Assembly: GCA_963728965.1 (NCBI GenBank)
Contig: CAVSMH010000006.1
Coordinates: 2,108,001-2,172,000, forward strand
DNA: 64,000 nt
Reading direction: 5' to 3'
DNA from: DASQZT01 sp963728965
GTDB taxonomy: Bacteria; Acidobacteriota; Terriglobia; Bryobacterales; Bryobacteraceae
Shown here: one piece after another, positions 9,017-17,498 of the stretch
Layout: the number at the start of each line of letters is the position of its first letter
Numbering within the stretch: the stretch's first letter is position 1
The notes under the pieces: generated by a model
The model's database searches: none
Told to the model about the DNA's origin: nothing
Seen by the model: the letters and a program-made list of their open reading frames with translations, nothing else
Position numbers and translations under genes: made by a program

Positions 9017-11301
9017 TTCAAAATGACTTTGGCCAGCCCGGTGTTATTGGCGCTGTCGGCGGCGCGGATAACCAGCAGGTGCTCGCCGGGGGCCAGGCCC
9101 GTCAGGTCGAGCGTGAACCGCTCGCGCAGTGAATCCACCACCCCGTCGGCCGCCGCCACCGGCACCCAGCTTGCGGCATCCAGCGAATACTCGCAGCGCC
9201 GCAGCGCGGAGGCGGCATCGGCCGCCTCGAACTCCACGTGCGCGCTGCCCGCATGGTATTGCACCGGCCCGATGGTCACAGAGGGCGGCGTATTGTCGAT
9301 CATGATGGGCGCGCTGGTCATCTGTCCCTCCCGCGCGCTCGGCGGCGGGTTGGCTTCGCGGTCCGACGCCACCACCCGGAAGAAGTACTTGCCATCGGCC
9401 ATGATGTCCGAATCGAAGGTCAGCGAATTATCGTGGGTAGCGCTCTTGAGCACCAGCCACTGCGTGGCATCCTCGCTACGGAAGTACAAGTTGTAGACCA
9501 GCCGGTCATTATCGGGGTCTTCGGCCTGCCAGGAGACCGTCATCTGCTGTGAAGAGGTGCGCGGCAGCGTCTGGGTGGGTGTGCCCGCGCCCGCGGAGCT
9601 GCTGACGTCGCCCGTATCGGAGACAGTCACCGAATAGGCCGCCGAAGTAGCCGTCGCGGATTTGGCGGCCTGGCTCGCCGCCGAACTGGTAATCACGTTG
9701 ATGCTCTTCACCACCGGCGGCGAGTTCTGCGGAAGGTACGCCAGGGTGACGCTGGTAAGGATGGGGGTGGTGCCGCCGCTGCCCTTCATTTCGGCTTTCC
9801 ACTGAATGTAGCGGGCATTGGGGCTGGCGATGCGGCTTCCCGCGGGATTCAGCATCGCCTCGGACCATTGGCTCCAGGTGCGATCCGGCTTGGCGGAGTT
9901 TCCGGAGCGGGTCCGGAAGCCCAGCGTGCAGCCCGCGGGAACGTCGCCCCGCCAGCCCAGGCTGCCCCAACGCGATGCGGTGCCGGAATCGTGCACCGGG
10001 GCTTCGTAATAGCCGCCCGTGCCGGGAGTTTCGCCGAGCCGGTAGATGCGGCCCAGGTTGCCGGTGGCCGCCAGGACGGAGTGGTTCGAAGGCAACAGCC
10101 GCGTGGTCTCGCTTTCGTTGGTCTGCACTACCAGGGTGACGCGGCGGTCGGGCGCCAGCCCATAAATACGGCCATCCACATCGGTCGAGAACAGAAGCTG
10201 CCTTTCCAGCGCCAGCAGGTCGTAGACGTTCTCTTCCTTGGAACTCCACAGCGTCTCGACGGTGTTGTCCGGGTTGATGCGGTAGACCGCCGATTTCTCC
10301 ACGCCGGAGACATCCACCACCGGGTTGAACTGGGTGCTCACCTGCGGCGTGCCCGCGCCGGCGCCGGTTTGCGACTGGACCTGTTTGGGATCGGGCGGTT
10401 TGATTTCGTTCGGCCCGGCTTGCGCTTCCACGGTGATGGTCGTCGTGGCGGAGGAGGTGACCATGGGGCTCGAGCCGCCCTGCGCCGCCTGGTTGGCGGT
10501 CTGTGCCCGCTTGGCGATGGAGCCGCCGAGCGCGGCGGCATACACCGTGCCGTCCGGCATGGGAACGATGGCGCGCACCTCCGGCAGGCTGGCATCGTAC
10601 AGCACGAAGGCCTGGTCTTTGGCGCGGATCCGGTAGAGGATCCCGTTCGGCTCCGTGCCGGCTAGCAGGCGGCCTTGCGAATCCACGGCAAGACCCGTTA
10701 CGTGGGATTGCCCGGTGTCGTAGTACAGCTCGCCCTGGTCCCGTCCATTCACGCGGTATACCAGTCCCTTGTCGCCGGTGCCGACGTACAGCGCCCCATC
10801 CGGCGCCACCGCCAGCGACCAGATGTAGCGGGCCTTGGGCGCGAAGTACTCGGTGGCCGCGCCTTTTTCGATGCGATAGACCTTGCCATCGGGCGAGGTG
10901 CCGGCGTAGACGACGCCCTTGGAATCGACCGCGATGGCGAACACCTCCGGCTGCTCGGCCGTCCAGAGCAGCGAAGACTTTCCCGGACCTTCGATGCGGT
11001 ACACGCGGCCGTGATTGCCGGTGCCGGCATAAAGCGTGCCGTCGGGCGCCTGCGCCACGCTCCAGATGACCGCCTGGTCGGAAGTGAAGATGGTCTCGAT
11101 CTTGGGCGCCAGCGAAAGCCTCCCTTCGCGGCTGAGCGACATGCCCTCGAAGCGCCCCGCCACGAAATCGGCGTACGAGTTCATCTCCCAGGCGGTGGTG
11201 CCGCTCGAAAACAAGGCTGGCACGTAAGCGCCGAGGGCCAGCAGCGCGATGCCGGCCGGCAATCCGGCGGCCCGGCGAAGAGAGCGCATCGAACCGGTCA
11301 T
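9013..11301 (-). CDS. Exported beta-propeller protein with C-terminal Ig/FN3-like domains
   Basis: A 762-residue protein with a short N-terminal signal or anchor (AAGLPAGIALLALGAYVPALF). Residues ~60-450 contain repeated blades of the form APDGTLYAGTGNHGRVYRI, followed by VDSKGVVYAGTSPDGKVYRI-type and PNGILYRIR variants, i.e. a beta-propeller. A Ser/Pro-rich linker follows. The C-terminal ~250 residues look like FN3/Ig-type folds (DPDNDRLVYNLYFRSED; GKYFFRVVASDREANPPP; a last domain ending in LVIRAADSANNTGLAKVILK). It probably acts outside the cytoplasm in binding or scaffolding. The ATG at 11301 overlaps the upstream stop (ATGA), and the open frame beyond it is only a shadow of the S55 gene. 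No enzymatic motif is visible. Confidence 0.78.
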   Translation of the reverse strand: MTGSMRSLRRAAGLPAGIALLALGAYVPALFSSGTTAWEMNSYADFVAGRFEGMSLSREGRLSLAPKIETIFTSDQAVIWSVAQAPDGTLYAGTGNHGRVYRIEGPGKSSLLWTAEQPEVFAIAVDSKGVVYAGTSPDGKVYRIEKGAATEYFAPKARYIWSLAVAPDGALYVGTGDKGLVYRVNGRDQGELYYDTGQSHVTGLAVDSQGRLLAGTEPNGILYRIRAKDQAFVLYDASLPEVRAIVPMPDGTVYAAALGGSIAKRAQTANQAAQGGSSPMVTSSATTTITVEAQAGPNEIKPPDPKQVQSQTGAGAGTPQVSTQFNPVVDVSGVEKSAVYRINPDNTVETLWSSKEENVYDLLALERQLLFSTDVDGRIYGLAPDRRVTLVVQTNESETTRLLPSNHSVLAATGNLGRIYRLGETPGTGGYYEAPVHDSGTASRWGSLGWRGDVPAGCTLGFRTRSGNSAKPDRTWSQWSEAMLNPAGSRIASPNARYIQWKAEMKGSGGTTPILTSVTLAYLPQNSPPVVKSINVITSSAASQAAKSATATSAAYSVTVSDTGDVSSSAGAGTPTQTLPRTSSQQMTVSWQAEDPDNDRLVYNLYFRSEDATQWLVLKSATHDNSLTFDSDIMADGKYFFRVVASDREANPPPSAREGQMTSAPIMIDNTPPSVTIGPVQYHAGSAHVEFEAADAASALRRCEYSLDAASWVPVAAADGVVDSLRERFTLDLTGLAPGEHLLVIRAADSANNTGLAKVILK

Positions 11302-13058
11302 TCCTTGATCTCCACCTGAACCGTTTTGACGCCGGTAATCACCATGTCGCCCCCGTCGAGCTCCATTTCGCCGACTTTGGCGTTGCGCGTCTGGGTGATG
11401 CCCGACTGCGCGCCCTGCGCGCGGCCCAGCACCAGCGCCACCGACGCCGGCGGATCCGGCAGGTCGGACCCTTCGAGCTGGAATGCCGGGTCGGCCCGCC
11501 ACACCCGCACATAGGCTTTGGTATTGGGGTGGAGGTTGTTGACGGTGGTGATGAGCTGTTCGGGGCTGTGCGGATTGGTGGTCAGCACCTGGCGAAAGTC
11601 CGCCAGGTTGGTGGTGTTGGCGTCGGCCACGGTGAAGTACAGCGTGCCCGGCGGCGCGCCGATCGGTACCTGGTATTCGAACTGGCGGGTGGCTTCCACC
11701 CCGTTCTCGCCGGCCAGCGTAATATGCAGGCGCAGCTTGTCGCCGGCGCGCACTTCGCGGCGCGACACCGAGACGGTATCGATCGTCCACTGCTTCTTCT
11801 GGTCGTAGGCCTGGATCTGGAGGGCGACGTTCTTGAGCTGGAGCGGCCCGAAGCTGCTCTGCATCACGTAGGCCACGGGAACGGCCGCCGAGATCGACAC
11901 CTGCTGGGCCGAACCGTTATCGGCGGCGAACATGTTGTTCAGCCGGATGGGGGAGGCCGCGTTTTGAAATTCGATTTCCCCGCTCACCCGGATCGTGGAA
12001 GCGCCTACCGTGCGCTCCGTCTCGTCGATCACGGAATACACCGCCATCTGCAACAGCAACGGCGAAAGCAGCGGATCGTTGACAATGCGCATGTGGTACG
12101 AATCGACCGGTTTCGGGCCCCGCGAAACCGCCAGCGAGACCGGCACCATCGGCGCGCGCTGTCCCAGTTGCCCCGCCACGGCGGTATTGTTGTCCTCGTT
12201 GATGACGCCCATCCATTCCTTGGCCGAGGAAAGCTTGAACGACGTATTGAGAGTCGGCAGCAGGGTGATGACCTCGGCGCGGGCGAAGGGCAGCGAAGTG
12301 GAGCCGACATCGAGGAAGCGGTGGCCGAGGGCGTAGATGCGGTTGCCTTCAATGTGGGTGACGGTGCCATCGGCGCCAACGCTGTAATCGCCCGACATGA
12401 GCTGAATGCTGATCATCGAGCCGGGTTTGAGATCCGCGGGATTGCCCATGCCCGGCTCGATTTTGCCGCCGGCGGTGATGCCCTGCCGCGGTTCGAGCCC
12501 GAGCGAGCGGAGCTGCGGCGCGAACGCTTCCAGGGTGGCCCGGCTGAAACCGCCAAACGAGACCGGCGTGGCGATATTGACGAGGCGCTCGGACGCGGCC
12601 AGCACTGGCAGCGGCCTCGGTAGCGCGCGCGTCAAATCGCCGTCGGCCAGCGCGATGACAGGGTGGCGGGACGGGGTGGACGCGACCGCGGGGTGGCGCA
12701 CCATGTCCTCGATGGGACGGATACCGGCAATCGGATCTTTGGCGTACGGGAAGGCCATGGCCACGGCCCCCACCAGTTTTCCATCAATATAGACGGGACT
12801 CCCGCTCATTCCCTGCAGGACGCCGGTATGTTCCAGCGGTCCGCCGGAAAGCCGTGCCAGAATGAGCGATTCCTTCGGCCCGATGTTCTCGAGCACGCCC
12901 AGGATCTCCACCTGAAACTCTTCGATCCGGTTGCCGGAGAACACGGTGCGGCCGGTGCCGCGCATCCCGGGCCGGAGGTCCTTCAGATGGAAGAAGGGAG
13001 TCTGTGCGGAAACAGTGGCGGCGAGCGCGAATGCCGCCAGAACTACGAAGCGGTGCAC
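11298..13058 (-). CDS. Exported protein with SpoIVB-type (S55) peptidase domain
   Basis: A 586-residue protein with a clean signal peptide (MHRFVVLAAFALAATVSAQ). The next ~220 residues match SpoIVB peptidase S55 domains: LRPGMRGTGRTVFSGN, EFQVEILGV, and the serine motif GMSGSPVYIDGKLVGA (around residues 83-99), with the presumed catalytic Ser at 85/87. In sporulating Firmicutes SpoIVB cleaves SpoIVFA; in this non-sporulating lineage the substrate is unknown. The C-terminal half has beta-rich repeats of unknown type. It heads the unit with the propeller and YihY genes, 85 bases after the methyltransferase stop. An inverted repeat (GAGACCG...CGGTCTC) lies in that gap but lacks a T-run. Confidence 0.82.
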   Translation of the reverse strand: MHRFVVLAAFALAATVSAQTPFFHLKDLRPGMRGTGRTVFSGNRIEEFQVEILGVLENIGPKESLILARLSGGPLEHTGVLQGMSGSPVYIDGKLVGAVAMAFPYAKDPIAGIRPIEDMVRHPAVASTPSRHPVIALADGDLTRALPRPLPVLAASERLVNIATPVSFGGFSRATLEAFAPQLRSLGLEPRQGITAGGKIEPGMGNPADLKPGSMISIQLMSGDYSVGADGTVTHIEGNRIYALGHRFLDVGSTSLPFARAEVITLLPTLNTSFKLSSAKEWMGVINEDNNTAVAGQLGQRAPMVPVSLAVSRGPKPVDSYHMRIVNDPLLSPLLLQMAVYSVIDETERTVGASTIRVSGEIEFQNAASPIRLNNMFAADNGSAQQVSISAAVPVAYVMQSSFGPLQLKNVALQIQAYDQKKQWTIDTVSVSRREVRAGDKLRLHITLAGENGVEATRQFEYQVPIGAPPGTLYFTVADANTTNLADFRQVLTTNPHSPEQLITTVNNLHPNTKAYVRVWRADPAFQLEGSDLPDPPASVALVLGRAQGAQSGITQTRNAKVGEMELDGGDMVITGVKTVQVEIKE

Positions 13059-13143
13059 ATCTTATTGTAACTGGCAGTCAACTGAATCGCTCGACTGAAA
13101 GTGGACTTGAAGCGAGACCGCCCCCCTCCGGACGGTCTCCCTG

Positions 13144-13719
13144 TCAACGGACTATCTTCCAAAGAAGAAACAGCACCCCGGCGGCAAATCCTGCCCCGGC
13201 GTTGAATTCCTTGTTCATGAGATACAACTCCATTTGAAAAGGATTCGAGTTTTTTGGGGAGGCGCCGTGATTGGCGGGCAGGGGATCGCGAGGGATCCGC
13301 GGCCATAGGGCCGGGACGCGCTCCGCATAGCCGGCGTACTCGGGAAACAATCGGCGGAGATGCTGTTCTTCGAGCTGAATCACGGGCAGGTACACGAAGA
13401 CGAACACAGCCGCGAACAGCAGTCCCAATCCGATGCTGCGGGAGGCCACCACCAGTCCCGCCGCGACCAGCAGGGTGCCCAGGTACAGCGGATTCCGGGT
13501 GTAGGCGTAGGGGCCCCCCGTGGCCAGCGCGCGGTTCTTGGCGAGACAACCGGCGGCCCACGCGCGCAGAGCCAGGCCGACGAGCGAAACCGGGACGCCC
13601 ACCGCCAGCGAGCCGGGCGAAGGGTCGGAAAACCACCCGAACACGGCCACCAGCAGGAAGCCGCTGGGCACACGGAGCCGGGCAACCAGGTCGGCGTAGG
13701 GCTTGGGAAATGGAATCAT
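13144..13719 (-). CDS. Isoprenylcysteine carboxyl methyltransferase-like / phospholipid N-methyltransferase family protein
   Basis: A 191-residue membrane protein with three to four helices and the SAM-binding signature of the ICMT/PEMT superfamily: GGPYAYTRNPLYLGTL, then EEQHLRRLFPEYAGYAERVPALWPR. Many bacterial members are of unknown substrate; methylation of a lipid or envelope component is the reasonable guess. The C-terminal ~40 residues (LMNKEFNAGAGFAAGVLFLLWKIVR) add one more hydrophobic helix. Its ATG shares a base with the stop of the upstream glycosyltransferase, so it belongs to the LPS-core operon. Confidence 0.75.
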   Translation of the reverse strand: MIPFPKPYADLVARLRVPSGFLLVAVFGWFSDPSPGSLAVGVPVSLVGLALRAWAAGCLAKNRALATGGPYAYTRNPLYLGTLLVAAGLVVASRSIGLGLLFAAVFVFVYLPVIQLEEQHLRRLFPEYAGYAERVPALWPRIPRDPLPANHGASPKNSNPFQMELYLMNKEFNAGAGFAAGVLFLLWKIVR

Positions 13720-14684
13720 CAGGCCAGGCAGAGGGCCGCGCGCAACTCCGCAAACACGGCGTCGGGAGTGATGCCGCGCATGCTGTCCTCGATCCGGACG
13801 CCGCGCTTGTAAGTGGTGGCGGCGGAGGGCGTGCGCAGCACTTTCAGGGTGTCGCCATAAGGGCCGTTGCGGGCCGGGTCGGTGGGACCGAAAATGGCGA
13901 CGCCGCGTTTGCCGAGAGCGGCGGCGAGATGCAGCGGACCGCTATCCACCCCTACCACGGCAGCCGCGCGGCGGGTGGCGTGGATGAGGCCGGAGAGTCC
14001 GGAATGGTGAACCAGGACGCCGTCGAGTCGCGGGAGCGCGGCCGTGGCCGGCAGGTTGAGCACCAGCGGAAGGTCCAATTCGCGGAGCCGGAGGGCCAGT
14101 GCGGCGTAGTGCTCGATCGGCCACTGCTTGGAGCGCCAGCCTGCCAACGGCGAGGCCAGGACGAATTCGCCGGCGGGAAGGTCGCCTTCGGGCCTGCCCG
14201 CGGGCAGGGGGAAGGCGCGCACCACATTGGCGGCGCCGGCGGCGCGCGCCAGGTCGAGATTGCGGTCGACCACGTGGGCGGATTGGCTGAGGGTTTTGTG
14301 GGAGTAGAACAGCGCGGCCATGCGCTCGCGAACCTGGGTGTGGTGAAAGCCGAAGATGCGGCTGGCGTGGGAGGCCGAGGCGACCAGCGCGGATTTCAGC
14401 AGGCCCTGGAAATCGATCGCCAGGTCGTAGCGGTTCTGGCGCAGTGCGCGCCAGCTTCCCCACAGCGCCCGGAACGATTCGCGGTGCAGCAACGCCACGC
14501 TGTCGATGAACGGGTTCTCGTCGAGCAGGGGGGCCCAGCGCGGCTCGACCATCCAGGTGAGGTGGCAACCCGGAAAGCTGTGTTTGAGGGACGCCACCGC
14601 GGGGAGCGCGTGCAGGACGTCCCCCATGGCGCCGAGCCGGACGACCAGGATGCGGCGGTCAGGCGGTTTGGCGGCGGCGGACAT
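13719..14684 (-). CDS. waaC: Glycosyltransferase family 9, probable lipopolysaccharide heptosyltransferase I
   Basis: A 321-residue GT-B enzyme of family GT9. Family landmarks in order: LVVRLGAMGDVLHALPAVASL at the N-terminus (quoted as LGAMGDVLHALP), YDLAIDFQGLLKSALVA, SPLAGWRSKQWPIEHYA, and the donor-site region VGVDSGPLHLAAALGKRGVAIFGPTDP (key part GVDSGPLHLAAAL). These are the usual WaaC features, and waaF lies two genes upstream. It would add the first heptose to Kdo of lipid A-Kdo at the cytoplasmic face of the inner membrane. The proposed start overlaps the upstream gene by 26 bases. The split between WaaC and WaaF roles is inferred from sequence flavour and operon, so the symbol is provisional. 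Confidence 0.75.
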   Translation of the reverse strand: MSAAAKPPDRRILVVRLGAMGDVLHALPAVASLKHSFPGCHLTWMVEPRWAPLLDENPFIDSVALLHRESFRALWGSWRALRQNRYDLAIDFQGLLKSALVASASHASRIFGFHHTQVRERMAALFYSHKTLSQSAHVVDRNLDLARAAGAANVVRAFPLPAGRPEGDLPAGEFVLASPLAGWRSKQWPIEHYAALALRLRELDLPLVLNLPATAALPRLDGVLVHHSGLSGLIHATRRAAAVVGVDSGPLHLAAALGKRGVAIFGPTDPARNGPYGDTLKVLRTPSAATTYKRGVRIEDSMRGITPDAVFAELRAALCLA

Positions 14685-15036
14685 GCTCGATCAACTGCCG
14701 CATCCGGCGGCCGTCCGCGGCCTCCAGGCGGACCACTTCGGCGGACGCGTGGGCGCGGCTAAGTCGCTCCAGATCTTCAGCATCGGCGGTTACCACGTAG
14801 TCTACCACGTGGAGCGCCGCGACCAGTTCGGCGCGCCCCGCGGGGGCCAGCGGCGTGGTGGCGGGGGCGGGCAGCACCACGACCAGGAGGCGGGCCGCGG
14901 CAGACCGGCTGCGGACCTGTTTGAGCTCGCCGGCGTGCGCGGCGCGGAGGATGTCGAACGTGCCGGCGGCCATCACCAGCGGCCCGCGGAGGGCGAGCGC
15001 TTCGGCGAGTGTCAGGATTTTGCTTCGTGTGTCCAC
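14659..15036 (-). CDS. Degenerate HldE C-terminal (ADP-heptose synthase)-like nucleotidyltransferase
   Basis: A 125-residue protein in the position where an hldE/rfaE cytidylyltransferase-type gene would be expected, between waaF and a WaaC-like gene. The frame has the family core AAGTFDILRAAHAGELKQVR and later GRAELVAALHVVDYVV, matching the usual FDILHAGH and RAxxLAAL...VDYV pattern. The catalytic HxGH motif reads RAAH, so the first His and the Gly are lost, and no ISSTxxR motif is seen. It is therefore probably inactive as an adenylyltransferase or has another role. The GTG start at 15036 lies inside the end of waaF (25-base overlap); the open frame upstream is a shadow of waaF. Confidence 0.65.
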   Translation of the reverse strand: MDTRSKILTLAEALALRGPLVMAAGTFDILRAAHAGELKQVRSRSAAARLLVVVLPAPATTPLAPAGRAELVAALHVVDYVVTADAEDLERLSRAHASAEVVRLEAADGRRMRQLIEHVRRRQTA

Positions 15037-16064
15037 GCGCGGGCGGATTCCTCCCAGAGCCGGTGCGCCACCGCGGAGACGCGGCCGGCCGTGATGCGGG
15101 TCATGCACCGGTGATCGATGGGGCATTCGCGCAGCAGACAGGGGCTGCACTCGACCGGTTCGCGAACCACGCTTGCCAGAGGTCCGGAAGGGCCGGTCGT
15201 GACGTCGTCGGTGGCCCCGAACACGGCCACCGTAGGGACGGCGAGCGCGCTGGCAACGTGCATGGCGCCGGAATCGTTGGTCAGGAAGAGACGGCAGGCG
15301 GCCGCGAGATCGATGAACTCGCGGAGGGTGGTTTCGCCGGCCAGGTTGCGGGTCTCGACGTGGCCGCCGCGCAGTTGAGCGGCGACGGTTTCGCAAAGCG
15401 CGCGCTCCGCCGCCGAGCCGAAGACCAGGACCGGCAATCCAAACGTGCCCGCTACCTCGGCAAAACGCTCCGGCAGCCAGCGCTTGGCATTCCCGTAAGC
15501 GGCGCCGGGGCTGATGCCGATGGGGGCAGATGCCACGCCCAGGGTTTCGAGGTGAGCCGCGCCGGCCGCGCGGGCGGCTTCGATGCCTTCGAGACGGATG
15601 GCCTCCCCAGCCGGGAAATGCTCGATCAAACCGGCGCGGCGGAGGAGTTCCAAATAGTAATAACGCTCGTGGCGGGGGATTTCGCCGGTCTCGGGCACCG
15701 GAATCGGCTGCGTGAGAAGGAGCCGGCGCGCGTCGCGGCTGTAGCCGATGCGCTGGGGGATCCGGGCGAGCCACGCCAGGAGGGCGGCGTCGAACGCGTT
15801 TGGCAGGAGTATGGCGAGATCGAACTGTCCGGCGCGGAGGCGGGCGGCCACCTCGCCGCGGCCGCCGGAATACGGGATTACTTCATCGATCGAGGTTTCC
15901 CGGGAGTACAGATCCGCCACCCAGGGGCGAGCCACAACCGCCAGGTGAACATGGGGGAACACCTGGCGGATGGTGCGGATGGCAGGGAGCGACATCACCG
16001 CGTCGCCCAGCCAGTTGGTGGCTCGGACCATCAGGCGCGAGATGGCGGACGGGTTCAAACCCAC
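15012..16064 (-). CDS. waaF: ADP-heptose:LPS heptosyltransferase II
   Basis: A 350-residue GT9 enzyme that adds the second heptose of the LPS inner core on the cytoplasmic side of the inner membrane. Landmarks: VRATNWLGDAVMSLPAIRTIR at the N-terminus (key part NWLGDAVMSLPA), FDLAILLPNAFDAALLAW, IGISPGAAYGNAKRW, and FLTNDSGAMHVASALAVP with VAVFGATD. A cysteine-rich tail (CSPCLLRECPIDHRC) is common in WaaF. The GTG at 16064 was kept because an ATG eleven codons later would remove part of the first beta strand. It is first in an operon with the HldE-like, WaaC-like and methyltransferase genes and is divergent from mtaB. Confidence 0.87.
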   Translation of the reverse strand: MGLNPSAISRLMVRATNWLGDAVMSLPAIRTIRQVFPHVHLAVVARPWVADLYSRETSIDEVIPYSGGRGEVAARLRAGQFDLAILLPNAFDAALLAWLARIPQRIGYSRDARRLLLTQPIPVPETGEIPRHERYYYLELLRRAGLIEHFPAGEAIRLEGIEAARAAGAAHLETLGVASAPIGISPGAAYGNAKRWLPERFAEVAGTFGLPVLVFGSAAERALCETVAAQLRGGHVETRNLAGETTLREFIDLAAACRLFLTNDSGAMHVASALAVPTVAVFGATDDVTTGPSGPLASVVREPVECSPCLLRECPIDHRCMTRITAGRVSAVAHRLWEESARAWTHEAKS

Positions 16065-16160
16065 TGACGATCAGGATAACAATCGCCGCGACCTTGACCC
16101 ATCGGATCCCCCGGACTGCGGTGATTTCTTCCCCAGCCCGCGGGTTCAGGCCTCCTTATA

Positions 16161-17498
16161 ATGAAGGCAGTGGAAATTAACGGCGTGGGGAAATACTTCG
16201 TCCAGAATTTCGGCTGCCGCGCCACCCAGGCCGACGGTGCTGCCATCGAGTCGTCGCTCGCCGCCCGCGGATTGGAAGCGGCGGACCAACGTTCGGCTGC
16301 CGACCTGGTCGTATTGAATACCTGCACCGTCACCTCCTCGGCGGATGACGACGTGCGCCAGACCGTGCGGCGGGTGCATCGCGAGAACCCCGCTGCGCGC
16401 ATCCTGGTAACCGGGTGTTATGCCCAGCGTGCGCCCGAAGAACTAGCCGGCCTGCCGGGCGTCGAGTGGGTGGTGGGCAATTCCCATAAGAGCCGGATCG
16501 CCGAACTGGTGGCTCTCGGCGGCGGCACCGCCCCGTACCACGGCAACATTCACGTGGGCGATATTTTCGCGCAGCATGACTTCCTCTCCGCGCCCGTCGA
16601 AGACGCCGCCGGCGACCGCACCCGGCCCAACCTCAAGATCCAGGACGGGTGCAACAATCGATGCTCGTTCTGTATCATTCCCTTCGTGCGCGGGCGCAGC
16701 CGCAGCGCGCCTCCCGGCCAGGTGATCGAGCAGGTCCGTAACCTGGCGTCACGGTATCGCGAGGTCGTGTTGAGCGGCATCAACCTGGGCCGATGGGGCC
16801 GCGAGCCCGGCAGCCGGATGCGCCTGCCGGACCTGATCCGCCGCCTTCTCGCCGAGACCGAAATCGAGCGCCTGCGCCTGAGCTCGGTCGAACCGATGGA
16901 CTTTTCCGATGACCTGCTGGGCCTGATGGCCGAATCCCCGCGCATCGCCGCCCATGTGCATGCCCCCCTGCAAAGCGGATCGGACCGCATTCTCCGGCGG
17001 ATGCACCGCAAGTACCGGCCGCGCCACTATGCCGATCGCGTGGCGACGGCGCGAGCCCTGATGCCCGACGCCGCCATCGGAGCCGACGTGATGGTGGGCT
17101 TCCCGGGCGAAAGCGATGCCGATTTCGACGAGAGCCGGAGCTTCATCGCGTCCCTGCCGTTCACCTATCTGCACGTGTTCACCTATTCCGAACGCCCCGG
17201 AACGCCGGCCGCCGCCGACGCCAAGCCGGTCCCGATGCCGGTCCGCAAGGAACGCAACCGCGAGTTGCGCGAGCTCGGCGCGCGGAAGAACCGCGAATTC
17301 CGCGAGCGCATGATCGGCCGCACGTTGTCCGCCGTCACCTTGCATGATCGCGGCGCGGCCCTCACCAGCAACTATTTGAAGATCGAACTGTCGGTGCCGC
17401 GCGAACCCAATCTGCTCGTCGGGCTCGAAATTGGCGGAATCTCCTGCACGGGCCTGTTGGAACGGGTGCCCGATGCCGGTACAATGACCAAAGCCTGA
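16161..17498 (+). CDS. mtaB: tRNA (N6-threonylcarbamoyladenosine(37)-C2)-methylthiotransferase
   Basis: A 445-residue radical SAM methylthiotransferase that converts t6A37 to ms2t6A37 in ANN-decoding tRNAs. The N-terminal UPF0004 domain carries three cluster-binding cysteines (NFGCRATQAD, Cys19; LNTCTVT, Cys55; VTGCYAQR, Cys86). The radical SAM motif is CNNRCSFC (Cys164, 168, 171). GFPGES and the C-terminal TRAM-like part follow. The NFGCRATQAD signature separates MtaB from MiaB and RimO. The ATG at 16161 sits inside a TATAAT hexamer (16157-16162); if that were a real -10, translation would have to start at an internal GTG, so the exact start is uncertain. Its stop shares one base with the ATG of the histidine kinase. 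Confidence 0.9.
   Translation: MKAVEINGVGKYFVQNFGCRATQADGAAIESSLAARGLEAADQRSAADLVVLNTCTVTSSADDDVRQTVRRVHRENPAARILVTGCYAQRAPEELAGLPGVEWVVGNSHKSRIAELVALGGGTAPYHGNIHVGDIFAQHDFLSAPVEDAAGDRTRPNLKIQDGCNNRCSFCIIPFVRGRSRSAPPGQVIEQVRNLASRYREVVLSGINLGRWGREPGSRMRLPDLIRRLLAETEIERLRLSSVEPMDFSDDLLGLMAESPRIAAHVHAPLQSGSDRILRRMHRKYRPRHYADRVATARALMPDAAIGADVMVGFPGESDADFDESRSFIASLPFTYLHVFTYSERPGTPAAADAKPVPMPVRKERNRELRELGARKNREFRERMIGRTLSAVTLHDRGAALTSNYLKIELSVPREPNLLVGLEIGGISCTGLLERVPDAGTMTKA

Noticed and set aside
11301..11790. N-terminal extension of the propeller gene by ~163 codons
   Set aside because: The extension is a frame shadow of the S55 gene; the ATG at 11301 with ATGA overlap and a signal peptide is the better start.
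13059..13143. Inverted repeat GAGACCG/CGGTCTC as terminator of the LPS operon
   Set aside because: No T-run follows on the minus strand, so I do not call it a terminator.
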